From Desulfurococcales archaeon (GTDB lineage Archaea; Thermoproteota; Thermoprotei_A; Sulfolobales; AG1), in the NCBI GenBank assembly GCA_009903825.1, contig WYEN01000095.1, positions 1 through 64,000 on the forward strand: DNA of 64,000 nt, read 5' to 3'. Position 1 is the first letter of the stretch. The number at the start of each line of letters is the position of its first letter. Position numbers and translations under genes: made by a program. This document shows positions 36,793 through 45,124 of this stretch, piece by piece. The notes beneath the pieces are model-generated. The model worked only from the letters and a program-made list of their open reading frames with translations. It made no database searches and was not told where the DNA came from.

Positions 36793-37761
36793 GTGCCTCT
36801 GCTGGAGGTTAAAGGTTTAAAAATATACTACTTTACTCTCCGAGGAGTTGTCAAAGCAGTTGATAATGTATCGTTTACATTAGAGAAAGGCGAGTCTCTG
36901 GCTATAGTAGGTGAGTCAGGCTCTGGAAAATCTACATTAGGCTATGGCTTGATCAGGCTGGTGCCTCCTCCAGGAAGAATTGTTGAGGGAGAGATAATAT
37001 TGGATGGGACAGACTTAACTAAATTACCTGAAAGCAGAATTAGAAGAGAGATTAGATGGAAGAGAATTAGCATGGTATTCCAAGGAGCTCTCAATGCTCT
37101 CAATCCTGTTAAGAGAGTTGGAGATCAGATCGTGGATGCTATATTGGCTCATGAATCTGTCACTAAGAAAGAGGCTCTTCAGAGAGCTATGGAGCTTTTA
37201 AAAGCTGTCGGTATAGATCCTAGGCGTGTAAATAATTATCCTCATGAGTTTAGTGGAGGAATGAAACAGAGAGTTGTCATAGCAATGGCTCTGGCATTAA
37301 ATCCTGACATAGTTATCGCCGACGAGCCTACAACAGCACTCGACGTAGTTGTTCAGGCACAGATACTTAATCTATTAAAGAAACTTAAACAAGAGAGAAA
37401 GATGAGTATAATACTTATAACACACGACCTCTCATTGGTAGCAGAGTTGGCAGATAAAGTGGCTATAATGTATGGCGGCAAGCTGGTTGAGATAGGATCT
37501 TCAGATGATATATATACAGATCCTAAGCATCCATATACTAAAGGTCTTATGGCGAGCATACCCAGGCTGGGAGGCAAGAAAGAGCTTTATTGGATACCTG
37601 GCAATCCTCCCGACTTAAGATCTCCTCCGCCAGGATGTAGATTTCATCCTAGATGTCCATATGCCATGGATATTTGCAGAGTGAAAGAGCCCCCCTATTA
37701 TAATATAAAAGGCGTTTCAGTGGCTTGTTGGCTTTTTGAGGAAAAGAAGAGCGGAGGATGA
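36793..37761 (+). CDS. Oligo/dipeptide-type ABC transporter ATP-binding protein (DppD/OppD-like)
   Basis: ATPase of a peptide/nickel/oligosaccharide-type importer (322 aa). Walker A GESGSGKST (about 39), signature FSGGMKQRVVIAMAL, Walker B IVIADEPTTALD, switch His in LLITHDL-like IILITHDLSL, and the C-terminal oligo_HPY segment GCRFHPRCPYAMDIC with Cys pairs that may bind an Fe-S cluster. It starts at GTG after an AGAGGTGAT ribosome-binding site. It overlaps the second ATPase gene by 4 nt. No permease or binding-protein gene is in the window. Confidence 0.95.
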   Translation: MPLLEVKGLKIYYFTLRGVVKAVDNVSFTLEKGESLAIVGESGSGKSTLGYGLIRLVPPPGRIVEGEIILDGTDLTKLPESRIRREIRWKRISMVFQGALNALNPVKRVGDQIVDAILAHESVTKKEALQRAMELLKAVGIDPRRVNNYPHEFSGGMKQRVVIAMALALNPDIVIADEPTTALDVVVQAQILNLLKKLKQERKMSIILITHDLSLVAELADKVAIMYGGKLVEIGSSDDIYTDPKHPYTKGLMASIPRLGGKKELYWIPGNPPDLRSPPPGCRFHPRCPYAMDICRVKEPPYYNIKGVSVACWLFEEKKSGG

Positions 37762-38843
37762 TCTTTATGTCCACATATTCATATAAAGATCTGATTTTAT
37801 TTGGTGAAGGACTTAAAGTATATTTCTCATTAGCAAGATCTTTGACAGAAGTGTTGACATTTAAAAAAGGCAGAAACGTGAGAGCTGTCGATGGCGTAAA
37901 TATATATCTTCCTAGGAACAAGGTTACATGTTTAGTTGGAGAGTCTGGATGTGGAAAAACTACTCTCGGGAGAAGTATTATAGGGTTGATAAGACCTACC
38001 GAAGGAAGAATATATTATAAACCTTCGAAAGAGCTTGAAGAGCTAATGGAGAAGGAGGGAGTTCCTAAGAGAGAAGGTTTTTATGATATAACAGATGTCT
38101 CAGGAAAAATATATAAGCTTTTAAGAAGAGAACTTCAAATAGTGTTCCAAGATCCTTACGGCTCTCTGAATCCTAGAATGACTGTAAAAGAGATTCTTGA
38201 GGAGCCTCTCATAATTCATGGAATAGGAGAGTCTGAAGACGAGAGATTAGAGATGGTGATCAAGGCTTTGACAGATGTGAAGCTGACGCCGCCAGAGGAG
38301 TTTCTTAATTTATATCCATTTCAATTATCAGGAGGTCAGAGACAGCGAGTTAATATTGCTAGAGCATTAATCTTAGGCGCTAAGGTGGTTGTTGCCGATG
38401 AGCCTGTGTCAATGTTAGACGTATCTATAAGAGCTGAGATCCTTAAGCTGATGTTAGATCTTAAGGAGAATAGAGATCTGACGTATCTGTTTATAACACA
38501 TGATCTTGCCGTGGCCAGCATAATATGTGACTATATAAATATAATGTATCTAGGGAAAATTGTTGAGAGAGGACCTACAGATGAGGTTATCAAGAATCCT
38601 AAGCATCCATATACACAAGCTCTTCTTGTTGCAGTTCCACAGCCTGATCCTAAGGGCAGATGGGTTATTAAAGAGGTTCCTATAAAGGGAGAGGTTCCTA
38701 GCGCTATAAATATTCCTCCTGGATGTAGATTCCACCCAAGATGTCTATATGCTATGGACATATGCCAGAGAGAAGAGCCTCCAGAATATCTCGTGGGAAA
38801 AGATCATTACTCAGCATGTTGGCTACATAAAGAGAAGAAATAA
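37758..38843 (+). CDS. Oligo/dipeptide-type ABC transporter ATP-binding protein (DppF/OppF-like)
   Basis: Second ATPase of the pair (361 aa). Walker A GESGCGKTT (about 60), signature LSGGQRQRVNIARAL, Walker B VVVADEPVSMLD, LFITHDLAV, and the C-terminal GCRFHPRCLYAMDIC. Its start overlaps the DppD-like stop, so the two are translated together and likely form the heterodimeric nucleotide-binding unit. It has an insertion after Walker A (about 78-115) typical of archaeal OppF proteins. Confidence 0.95.
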   Translation: MIFMSTYSYKDLILFGEGLKVYFSLARSLTEVLTFKKGRNVRAVDGVNIYLPRNKVTCLVGESGCGKTTLGRSIIGLIRPTEGRIYYKPSKELEELMEKEGVPKREGFYDITDVSGKIYKLLRRELQIVFQDPYGSLNPRMTVKEILEEPLIIHGIGESEDERLEMVIKALTDVKLTPPEEFLNLYPFQLSGGQRQRVNIARALILGAKVVVADEPVSMLDVSIRAEILKLMLDLKENRDLTYLFITHDLAVASIICDYINIMYLGKIVERGPTDEVIKNPKHPYTQALLVAVPQPDPKGRWVIKEVPIKGEVPSAINIPPGCRFHPRCLYAMDICQREEPPEYLVGKDHYSACWLHKEKK

Positions 38844-38855
38844 GATTTGAGTTAT

Positions 38856-39983
38856 TCAAAATAATTTTTTAAGACTTTTATCATAAGGAGGCTTAGCTAT
38901 CCCTCTCTCAGTTATGATTGCAGATATCAAGTCTGGAGGTGTCACATCGAAAGCGGGATTATAAACATCAACATCTCTAATACTTACAAAGATCTTTTTC
39001 ATGACGCTTCTCACCTCATCAGGATCTCTTTCTTCAATAACTATTTTATCAGGATCAGTCTTCATATCAATAGTGCTGGTAGGTGCAGCCACATAAAAAG
39101 GCGTCTTATGATATGAGGCAAGGATAGCTATTGAATACGTCCCTATCTTATTAGCGACATGACCTGTCCTAAGGATCCTGTCAGCACCTACGATGACTTT
39201 ATTAACCAGCCTCTTCTTCATTACGTAGCCAACCATGTTATCAGTGATAAGTTTAACAGGGATCTTATCTCTATGAAGCTCCCACACAGTTAGTCTAGAG
39301 CCTTGTAGCAGTGGCCTTGTCTCAGTGGCTATCACACTTATCCTCTTGCCCTGAGCCCATGCATATCTTATGACGCCTAATGCTGTCCCGAAACCTGCTG
39401 TCGCTAAAGAACCTGTGTTGCAATGTGTCAATATGGTGTCTCCATCTTCTATAAGCTCAGACCCGTATCTTCCTATCAAAATGTTTGAAACAAGATCCTC
39501 CTCCTGGATCTTCAGAGCCTCTTCTACAATTTTTTTCTTAAAAAGATCTTTCTCAACATTATCTTTCAAAAGTTCTCTAGCTCTACTCATAACTCTCTCA
39601 ACAGCCCAGAACAGATTGTAAGCAGTAGGTCTCGTCAGAGTAATTCTCTTGGCAGCTTTCTCAAGCATCTCATATATCTCTTTGACATCTTTATCCTCAT
39701 TATTTAAAACCACCATGGCCAGAGTGAGAGCAGCTGCGACACCAATTGCTGGAGCACCTCTAATCTCCATATTCTCAATAGCTTTCGCAACTCTCTCCAC
39801 ATCTCTAGATCTTATCCACGTCTCCTCCCAAGGGATCTTGCTTACATCAAGCCATACAAGCTCTCCAGTGCTTTGATCTAGATAGACAGGCTTCAACACT
39901 TTATTCAAAAGATCCTTCTCGAAATCATTTAACAACATCTCAGCTCTCGTATATGTATGTAGAAAAACTAAAAAATCTTTCAC
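38856..39983 (-). CDS. mtnA: S-methyl-5-thioribose-1-phosphate isomerase (MtnA family)
   Basis: Aldose-ketose isomerase of methionine salvage; some archaeal relatives act on ribose-1,5-bisphosphate. Motifs are IEIRGAPAIG-like NMEIRGAPAIGVAAAL (about 70), ILTHCNTGSLATAGFGTALG (catalytic Cys), ETRPLLQGSRLT, VIVGADRILRTGHVANKIGTY (catalytic Asp) and VYNPAFDVTPPDLISAIITE. The first 15 residues are not typical; the Met at residue 16 (MLLNDFEKDL) may be the true start. Convergent with the ABC ATPases. Confidence 0.92.
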   Translation of the reverse strand: MKDFLVFLHTYTRAEMLLNDFEKDLLNKVLKPVYLDQSTGELVWLDVSKIPWEETWIRSRDVERVAKAIENMEIRGAPAIGVAAALTLAMVVLNNEDKDVKEIYEMLEKAAKRITLTRPTAYNLFWAVERVMSRARELLKDNVEKDLFKKKIVEEALKIQEEDLVSNILIGRYGSELIEDGDTILTHCNTGSLATAGFGTALGVIRYAWAQGKRISVIATETRPLLQGSRLTVWELHRDKIPVKLITDNMVGYVMKKRLVNKVIVGADRILRTGHVANKIGTYSIAILASYHKTPFYVAAPTSTIDMKTDPDKIVIEERDPDEVRSVMKKIFVSIRDVDVYNPAFDVTPPDLISAIITERGIAKPPYDKSLKKLF

Positions 39984-40033
39984 ATAATGAAAGAAAAAGA
40001 GGGTTTAAAGCTCTCATAAGCTATAAATAATCA

Positions 40034-40327
40034 ATGGATAAAAGAATGAGTGACGAAAGAGAATTTAGAAGAAAACTTAAGAGAAGAGATATTAACAGAA
40101 TAATGTCTACTGAAAAAGTCATGATTAGAATAGGAGTTAAAGGACTTACAGAGGGATTACTAAACGAGATCAAGAGACAGCTTAATGCTAGAGGAGTTAT
40201 AAAGATCAGGGTGTTAAAAAGTGTTCGTGAAAAAATTACTGAGGAAGATCTTAAGGAGTTTCTCAGAAAAATTAATGCGAGAATAATAAGTAGAAGAGGA
40301 TATGTGTATTTAGTTGCAAAAACATGA
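40034..40327 (+). CDS. YhbY/CRM-domain RNA-binding protein (97 aa)
   Basis: Single CRM domain of 97 residues: basic N-terminus (RKLKRRDINRIM), the GxxG loop IGVKGLTEGLLNEIKRQLNARGVIKIRVLK, and the C-terminal INARIISRRGYVYLVAK strand pair. CRM proteins bind rRNA or pre-ribosomes; archaeal members are likely ribosome-assembly factors. Convergent with the membrane protein downstream, with only 3 nt between stops. Confidence 0.9.
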   Translation: MDKRMSDEREFRRKLKRRDINRIMSTEKVMIRIGVKGLTEGLLNEIKRQLNARGVIKIRVLKSVREKITEEDLKEFLRKINARIISRRGYVYLVAKT

Positions 40328-40330
40328 TCT

Positions 40331-41092
40331 TCAGAGGATCTTTATAAGATATCTTGTGAGCCTATTCATTAATATAAACGCAATAATTATATGAAGGATC
40401 ATGCCCCAGGTGGGTATCAGAGTATATGAGAATAATGTGTAGTCATGTCCTCTAGTTAATATCTGTCTTAAGTATTCGATAGTTATAGGGTTCCAGCCTC
40501 TGAGGTATATCAGAGGAGCTGTCTCAGAGATCATTGTATAAAGTATATAATCAAGCGTCCATCCAATAAGCACCCCTATGAATGGTATCACAAATGTTAG
40601 AGAGATCCAGTATAAAGCTCCATAGAATATCATTCGCGAAAAACTGATCTTGTTGATAAGATCTCTGCTAAACAGTATTATATAATAGAATATTGCTGGG
40701 TTGATAATATATTGAATAAAAGCTATTATAAAGACGATCACATGAGATATATAGATATATGAGAGAACCCACTCAGAGATGTTCGTCGCGGATAATATTA
40801 TAGAAGAGGATCCTGTGAAGATCCCTAGCACACTGATCATAGAGATCCATATGAAAAATATTAGGACATATCTATTAAAAATCTTTTGATCAATATTTTT
40901 CACAATATTTCTACTTATGGTAGAGAAATATGTATATAGAAACGGAGTGACATACATAAACCATGCAAATATATAAAGTCCTATAAGAAGGATCCATAGA
41001 CCAATGATATCAGAATAAGGCTCTTGAAGACTATGAGGAGCATCATAATATATAGGGTATATATTATATGATATGATAAGAGACAGACACAT
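40331..41092 (-). CDS. Six-helix integral membrane protein of unknown function (253 aa)
   Basis: Six or so hydrophobic segments: IIGLWILLIGLYIFAWFM, YVLIFFIWISMISVLGIF, WVLSYIYISHVIVFIIAF, INPAIFYYIILF, FVIPFIGVLIGWTLDYIL and the C-terminal IPTWGMILHIIIAFILM. No family recognised. It lies 64 nt downstream of the large exported protein gene in the same orientation and may be its membrane partner. Confidence 0.75.
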   Translation of the reverse strand: MCLSLIISYNIYPIYYDAPHSLQEPYSDIIGLWILLIGLYIFAWFMYVTPFLYTYFSTISRNIVKNIDQKIFNRYVLIFFIWISMISVLGIFTGSSSIILSATNISEWVLSYIYISHVIVFIIAFIQYIINPAIFYYIILFSRDLINKISFSRMIFYGALYWISLTFVIPFIGVLIGWTLDYILYTMISETAPLIYLRGWNPITIEYLRQILTRGHDYTLFSYTLIPTWGMILHIIIAFILMNRLTRYLIKIL

Positions 41093-41156
41093 TATAAGAA
41101 AAAATATGTATGGATTTTCAGAAAAAATTCATAAATCTTTTTCAAAAACATATTTC

Positions 41157-43820
41157 TCATCCTCTATACCATATGACATCATATGATCTGAGATAGCTAA
41201 ATTCTCCAGCATCTGTACAGATCTTTGTATATTGATATATTCTTACTTGAATTGTAGAAACAGAAGATCCTAAGCGATCCACATATATGTCTATAGGCTG
41301 ATTAGAACATGAGCTTAGAGATCCTTTAACCCATCTACATATTATTGCGGAATCAGAACGTTGATAACATGATATCTCATTTGTCGAAGCTCTCCTCATG
41401 ACGTCATAGCCATATAATACTACTGACAATACAGTCAAGGCCTGACCTAGAGGAGGCGCCAATATTGTAAAAATCTTAGCTAGAACCCCTAGTATGGCTG
41501 CCACTTCTGAGGCGTTAGGTAATGAAGAGCCTGGACCACGATCAAATTTAAAACCTTGGTAAGCGCCTGACCATGTCAACTGAGTATTTAAGGGATAAAT
41601 AGTAACATTAATGTCGCTATATGTGGCAGAAGTGCTTTTGAATATCGGAGAATAGTCTGCATAATAAGTTCCTACTCCATCAAAACCTATTTCAAGAAAT
41701 GTTATATCAAGAAGACCCCAGTGTCTAAAGATCAGAAAACCAGTGTTTGAGTAAAACTGATTAAAAGGCATTGCACTGTTTGTTCCACGTATATTCACAA
41801 ATAGACCTGTGGATAAAGAGCTGTATACTCCATATTGTCTTGAGAGTACTGCATCAAAATTTCCTAGTAAAGCCTTATATAATGAAGTATATAACAAATA
41901 ATTTGTTGCTGGATAATAATCTGAGGAAAGTGGCTGTCTTCCTACTAATGTTTTGAAATATATGGTTGCTTTAGGAATGTTCTGAGGATAAAGATCCAAA
42001 TGTATGCTGAGCCATCCATATGTAGGATTATATAAGCCTACTCCATCTATCAGCTTTATCTCTATGTTTATTGGTATCTCTCCTGAGATCAGAAATGGAT
42101 AAAGAACATTATAGATAGATGTCGATGCAGGACCTTTAAAGAAGAATGTAAGTGTGAATGTTTTTGCTGTGTTGTCTACTGCTATATATTTTGTGTCGCA
42201 TAGCAGAGGTGTTATACATATTTTTATACTTATATTAGCCCACGCATATGCCCCCCAACTGACTACCTGCCCAACTCCATTAAGTGTTAAAGATAGGCTA
42301 GTTCCTAAATTACTCATATCTAGAATGCTATATCCTCCGAATGGTGTTGCAATTATTGCCACAGTCTTAAGACTATAATTAAGATCTGGGGCAGATGTAT
42401 AAGAAAGCTTTGTGTATAAAGGTAGTGATGTAAACAGATCTGTGCTATAAGTAAAGTTCATAAGATAAGTATTGATGGCTGTTTGATTTATATCATAATA
42501 GATTGTTGGTCTCCCAGTTATATACCAATAGCCTCCTGGAGACATGATCGATATGCTATACGTGAAGTTGTAATCAAGCACTCTATCAGATCTTCTCCCA
42601 TCATAATAATATTTATAGAAAGAGATCTTGTTTATAACGCCTGGAGTTATTGTGTAGCTACGAGTCTCTCCATCAACAGTGACATACATACTCCTGGAAT
42701 AAGTGTCGTTTCCATAAACATAAAGCTCCAGCTCCACCTCTTTTAACACAGGATTATAAATATACCAGCTAGTCATCTCAGGCTCTATCGTGAAAAATAT
42801 ATCAGTGTATGAGCCGTTTGAAGGCCCCAAAGCTATTGTTGTCAACACTCTTCCACTAACAACTTTATTAAGTAACAAAGGCTGTCTCTCTACATAATTA
42901 TAGCTGGGTCCTCCGCCAGATCCTCCGTCTGGAACTATGATACTCACAGGATCTATTGATAACTGTATTGTTGCAACATCTCTATTTATAGGTTCTAAAG
43001 ATCTGTCTAGAAAAACTCTTGTGAATCTCTTGAACTCCTCTTCTGATAAGCTGTATCTCTTCATATAATAGCTCTTAGACTCATACAAAAGATCTAGAGC
43101 ATAGATCTTTGTTGATGTTCTGAACTGAGACACTACATATGTTGTGTTAGAGATATAATCATAATGATATCTCAGATATTTATAAGGATCTTTGGGGTGA
43201 GCCTCTGTAAAAACATATATAGGGATCTTGATCATGACGTTTTTATCAAAGATCTCTATAAAAATCTTTCTGGCTTCAGAACCTCTCGCGAAATCAGGCT
43301 TATCAATAGAAGGATCTCTATCTATAGACATCTGATCTGGAAGCATGATCTCTACACATGTTCTCATGTTGATCCTTTCGGGAGGTATATATTGAATATA
43401 TCCAGCTCCTCTGATCACATCATCATATATTCTAAACGGGATCTCAACCCAAGAGTTGTTAACATAAGCTCCAAAAAAGATCTCTCTAGGATCTTTGTTT
43501 AATAAGCCTATTTTATAAAGATCCTCTCCACAGATTCTGATTACTCTCCCAGCATAATAATATCTATATAATTTATCAGAAGAATCAATTGTTATGCCTT
43601 TAGACCTTAACAACTCGTCTAAAAGATCTTTGAAACTTCTTTTGATCAGATCTTCTGGCAGAGGTTTCTCATGTAGACTCTGAGCATTAACAATTGAGAG
43701 ACAACCAGATCTTTTGTCAATAATTTTTGATAGAGATAAGAGAGGCGATATGATGCTGATTAAGATCATTACTATGAATATGAGGGATACATATCTCTTG
43801 TATATGGTTATGAAAGTCAT
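41157..43820 (-). CDS. Large exported beta-rich surface protein (887 aa), unknown family
   Basis: A Sec signal or anchor is seen at about 9-32 (YVSLIFIVMILISIISPLLS). The long extracellular part is Tyr/Ser/Thr-rich and predicted beta-stranded, with many N-x-S/T sequons (NNS, NTT, NDT, NFT, NQT, NYS). Near the C-terminus is a hydrophobic helix (about 800-828, VAAILGVLAKIFTILAPPLG then LTVLSVVLYGYDVM). After that is a tail with four Cys (ISCYQRS, IICRW, SSCSNQP, TKICTD) that may form disulfides. I do not recognise the family. It resembles S-layer-associated or appendage proteins in style. It lies between a six-helix membrane protein and a GT-C glycosyltransferase on the same strand. Confidence 0.8.
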   Translation of the reverse strand: MTFITIYKRYVSLIFIVMILISIISPLLSLSKIIDKRSGCLSIVNAQSLHEKPLPEDLIKRSFKDLLDELLRSKGITIDSSDKLYRYYYAGRVIRICGEDLYKIGLLNKDPREIFFGAYVNNSWVEIPFRIYDDVIRGAGYIQYIPPERINMRTCVEIMLPDQMSIDRDPSIDKPDFARGSEARKIFIEIFDKNVMIKIPIYVFTEAHPKDPYKYLRYHYDYISNTTYVVSQFRTSTKIYALDLLYESKSYYMKRYSLSEEEFKRFTRVFLDRSLEPINRDVATIQLSIDPVSIIVPDGGSGGGPSYNYVERQPLLLNKVVSGRVLTTIALGPSNGSYTDIFFTIEPEMTSWYIYNPVLKEVELELYVYGNDTYSRSMYVTVDGETRSYTITPGVINKISFYKYYYDGRRSDRVLDYNFTYSISIMSPGGYWYITGRPTIYYDINQTAINTYLMNFTYSTDLFTSLPLYTKLSYTSAPDLNYSLKTVAIIATPFGGYSILDMSNLGTSLSLTLNGVGQVVSWGAYAWANISIKICITPLLCDTKYIAVDNTAKTFTLTFFFKGPASTSIYNVLYPFLISGEIPINIEIKLIDGVGLYNPTYGWLSIHLDLYPQNIPKATIYFKTLVGRQPLSSDYYPATNYLLYTSLYKALLGNFDAVLSRQYGVYSSLSTGLFVNIRGTNSAMPFNQFYSNTGFLIFRHWGLLDITFLEIGFDGVGTYYADYSPIFKSTSATYSDINVTIYPLNTQLTWSGAYQGFKFDRGPGSSLPNASEVAAILGVLAKIFTILAPPLGQALTVLSVVLYGYDVMRRASTNEISCYQRSDSAIICRWVKGSLSSCSNQPIDIYVDRLGSSVSTIQVRIYQYTKICTDAGEFSYLRSYDVIWYRG

Positions 43821-43915
43821 AAAAAATATCCCGCTTTTTTTCCAAAAAAGGTTATAAATTTAGTATACAGATCAAGACCAAGAAAATATTTAGAAACTTT
43901 TTAACATATACTATC

Positions 43916-45106
43916 TTAAGTTTTTCTATAAGATCTATAGAGATATAATATTATGATTATCCATAGAAGAATTATTCTTATGAATGCAAACCATTGTATA
44001 GGGCTTTCTCTGACATGAGGATCTGCTGATGGAAGTCCTATTCTTGTGAATATTTCTGTTCTAAACCAGAATATCATGATCATGATGTTAAATATGTCTC
44101 CTAATAATAATATAAAGATCTCTTTTATGTTAAGGATCATATATAATGGAGCTATCATGATATTCATCTGTGGAGAATATACATAGGAGAAGCTTATGAG
44201 AGTTGCTAGAGATATGAATCCTGAGCCAAGAACTTTTTTATATACTTCATCTCTATATCCTCTTGAGACGACTATAAGAAAGACTGTGAGAGGCATTATG
44301 ATCATGAGAGTTTTAGATAAATTTCTTAAGAAAGGATCCCATAGATCTTGAGTAAACATTATGTAAAAACAATTTTCACAATACCACTCTCCATGATGTC
44401 TCAGAAATACTTCAAACGAATTTGGAGAATATATCATCACAAATGATGTAGGTATTAATATGGTTAATATAAAAAGGATCAAGGTCTCAGCCATCTTTTT
44501 ATCTATATCAAGATCTTTATATCTTAAAAGATAAGCCAGATACATGATAGAGAGAACCAGTACTCCCGTGAATATCTTTGCGAGAACAGAAAGCGCCAGG
44601 AGAAATCCTCCAGTCTTATATCTTCCCCTAAAGAAGTATAGGTAAGAGAGTATTGCGAAAGATGTTGCTATTATATCCCAATTATACATTAGATAATAGA
44701 TCATTGAGGGGGAGGCTATTGATAAGATTATGCCTAGTCTACTACTCTTGACATAATGATTATATAGATCATATATTGCGTGAACATAAATTAGATAGAA
44801 AACTCCGTTTATAAAAAATAGTATATACATATGAAGTTTCACAGGATCATAGAAATATAAGATCTTTGTTAATATAGAGGCCAGTCCCCAGGCTCCCGCC
44901 ACAACAGGTGGATATTCAAATCTAAAATCTATATAAGGGATCCCGTACAAAGGATCTTTTCCTCTGCTTTTGTCTAAAGATATTGACAAAATATCACTGT
45001 ATTCTCCTAAGACCCCGTGAATATATATTGATAGAAAAATCACAAGCAGAGGTATAAGAACCGTGATTATATAAGGATCTATGTGTTTAGCGAATTTATC
45101 AGTCAT
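43916..45106 (-). CDS. GT-C fold membrane glycosyltransferase (GT87/DUF2029-like)
   Basis: About ten membrane segments in 396 residues. The first periplasmic loop contains IPYIDFRFEYPPVVAGAWG (about 54-72), with the Asp and Y-P-P pattern of polyprenyl-phosphate-mannose-dependent transferases (GT87/DUF2029). Later segments include SPSMIYYLMYNWDIIATSFA and FSYVYSPQMNIMIAPLY. It probably moves a lipid-linked sugar onto an external acceptor. The adjacent exported protein, rich in glycosylation sequons, is a candidate substrate. Confidence 0.8.
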   Translation of the reverse strand: MTDKFAKHIDPYIITVLIPLLVIFLSIYIHGVLGEYSDILSISLDKSRGKDPLYGIPYIDFRFEYPPVVAGAWGLASILTKILYFYDPVKLHMYILFFINGVFYLIYVHAIYDLYNHYVKSSRLGIILSIASPSMIYYLMYNWDIIATSFAILSYLYFFRGRYKTGGFLLALSVLAKIFTGVLVLSIMYLAYLLRYKDLDIDKKMAETLILFILTILIPTSFVMIYSPNSFEVFLRHHGEWYCENCFYIMFTQDLWDPFLRNLSKTLMIIMPLTVFLIVVSRGYRDEVYKKVLGSGFISLATLISFSYVYSPQMNIMIAPLYMILNIKEIFILLLGDIFNIMIMIFWFRTEIFTRIGLPSADPHVRESPIQWFAFIRIILLWIIIILYLYRSYRKT

Positions 45107-45124
45107 AAGATCTCAACATAATTT

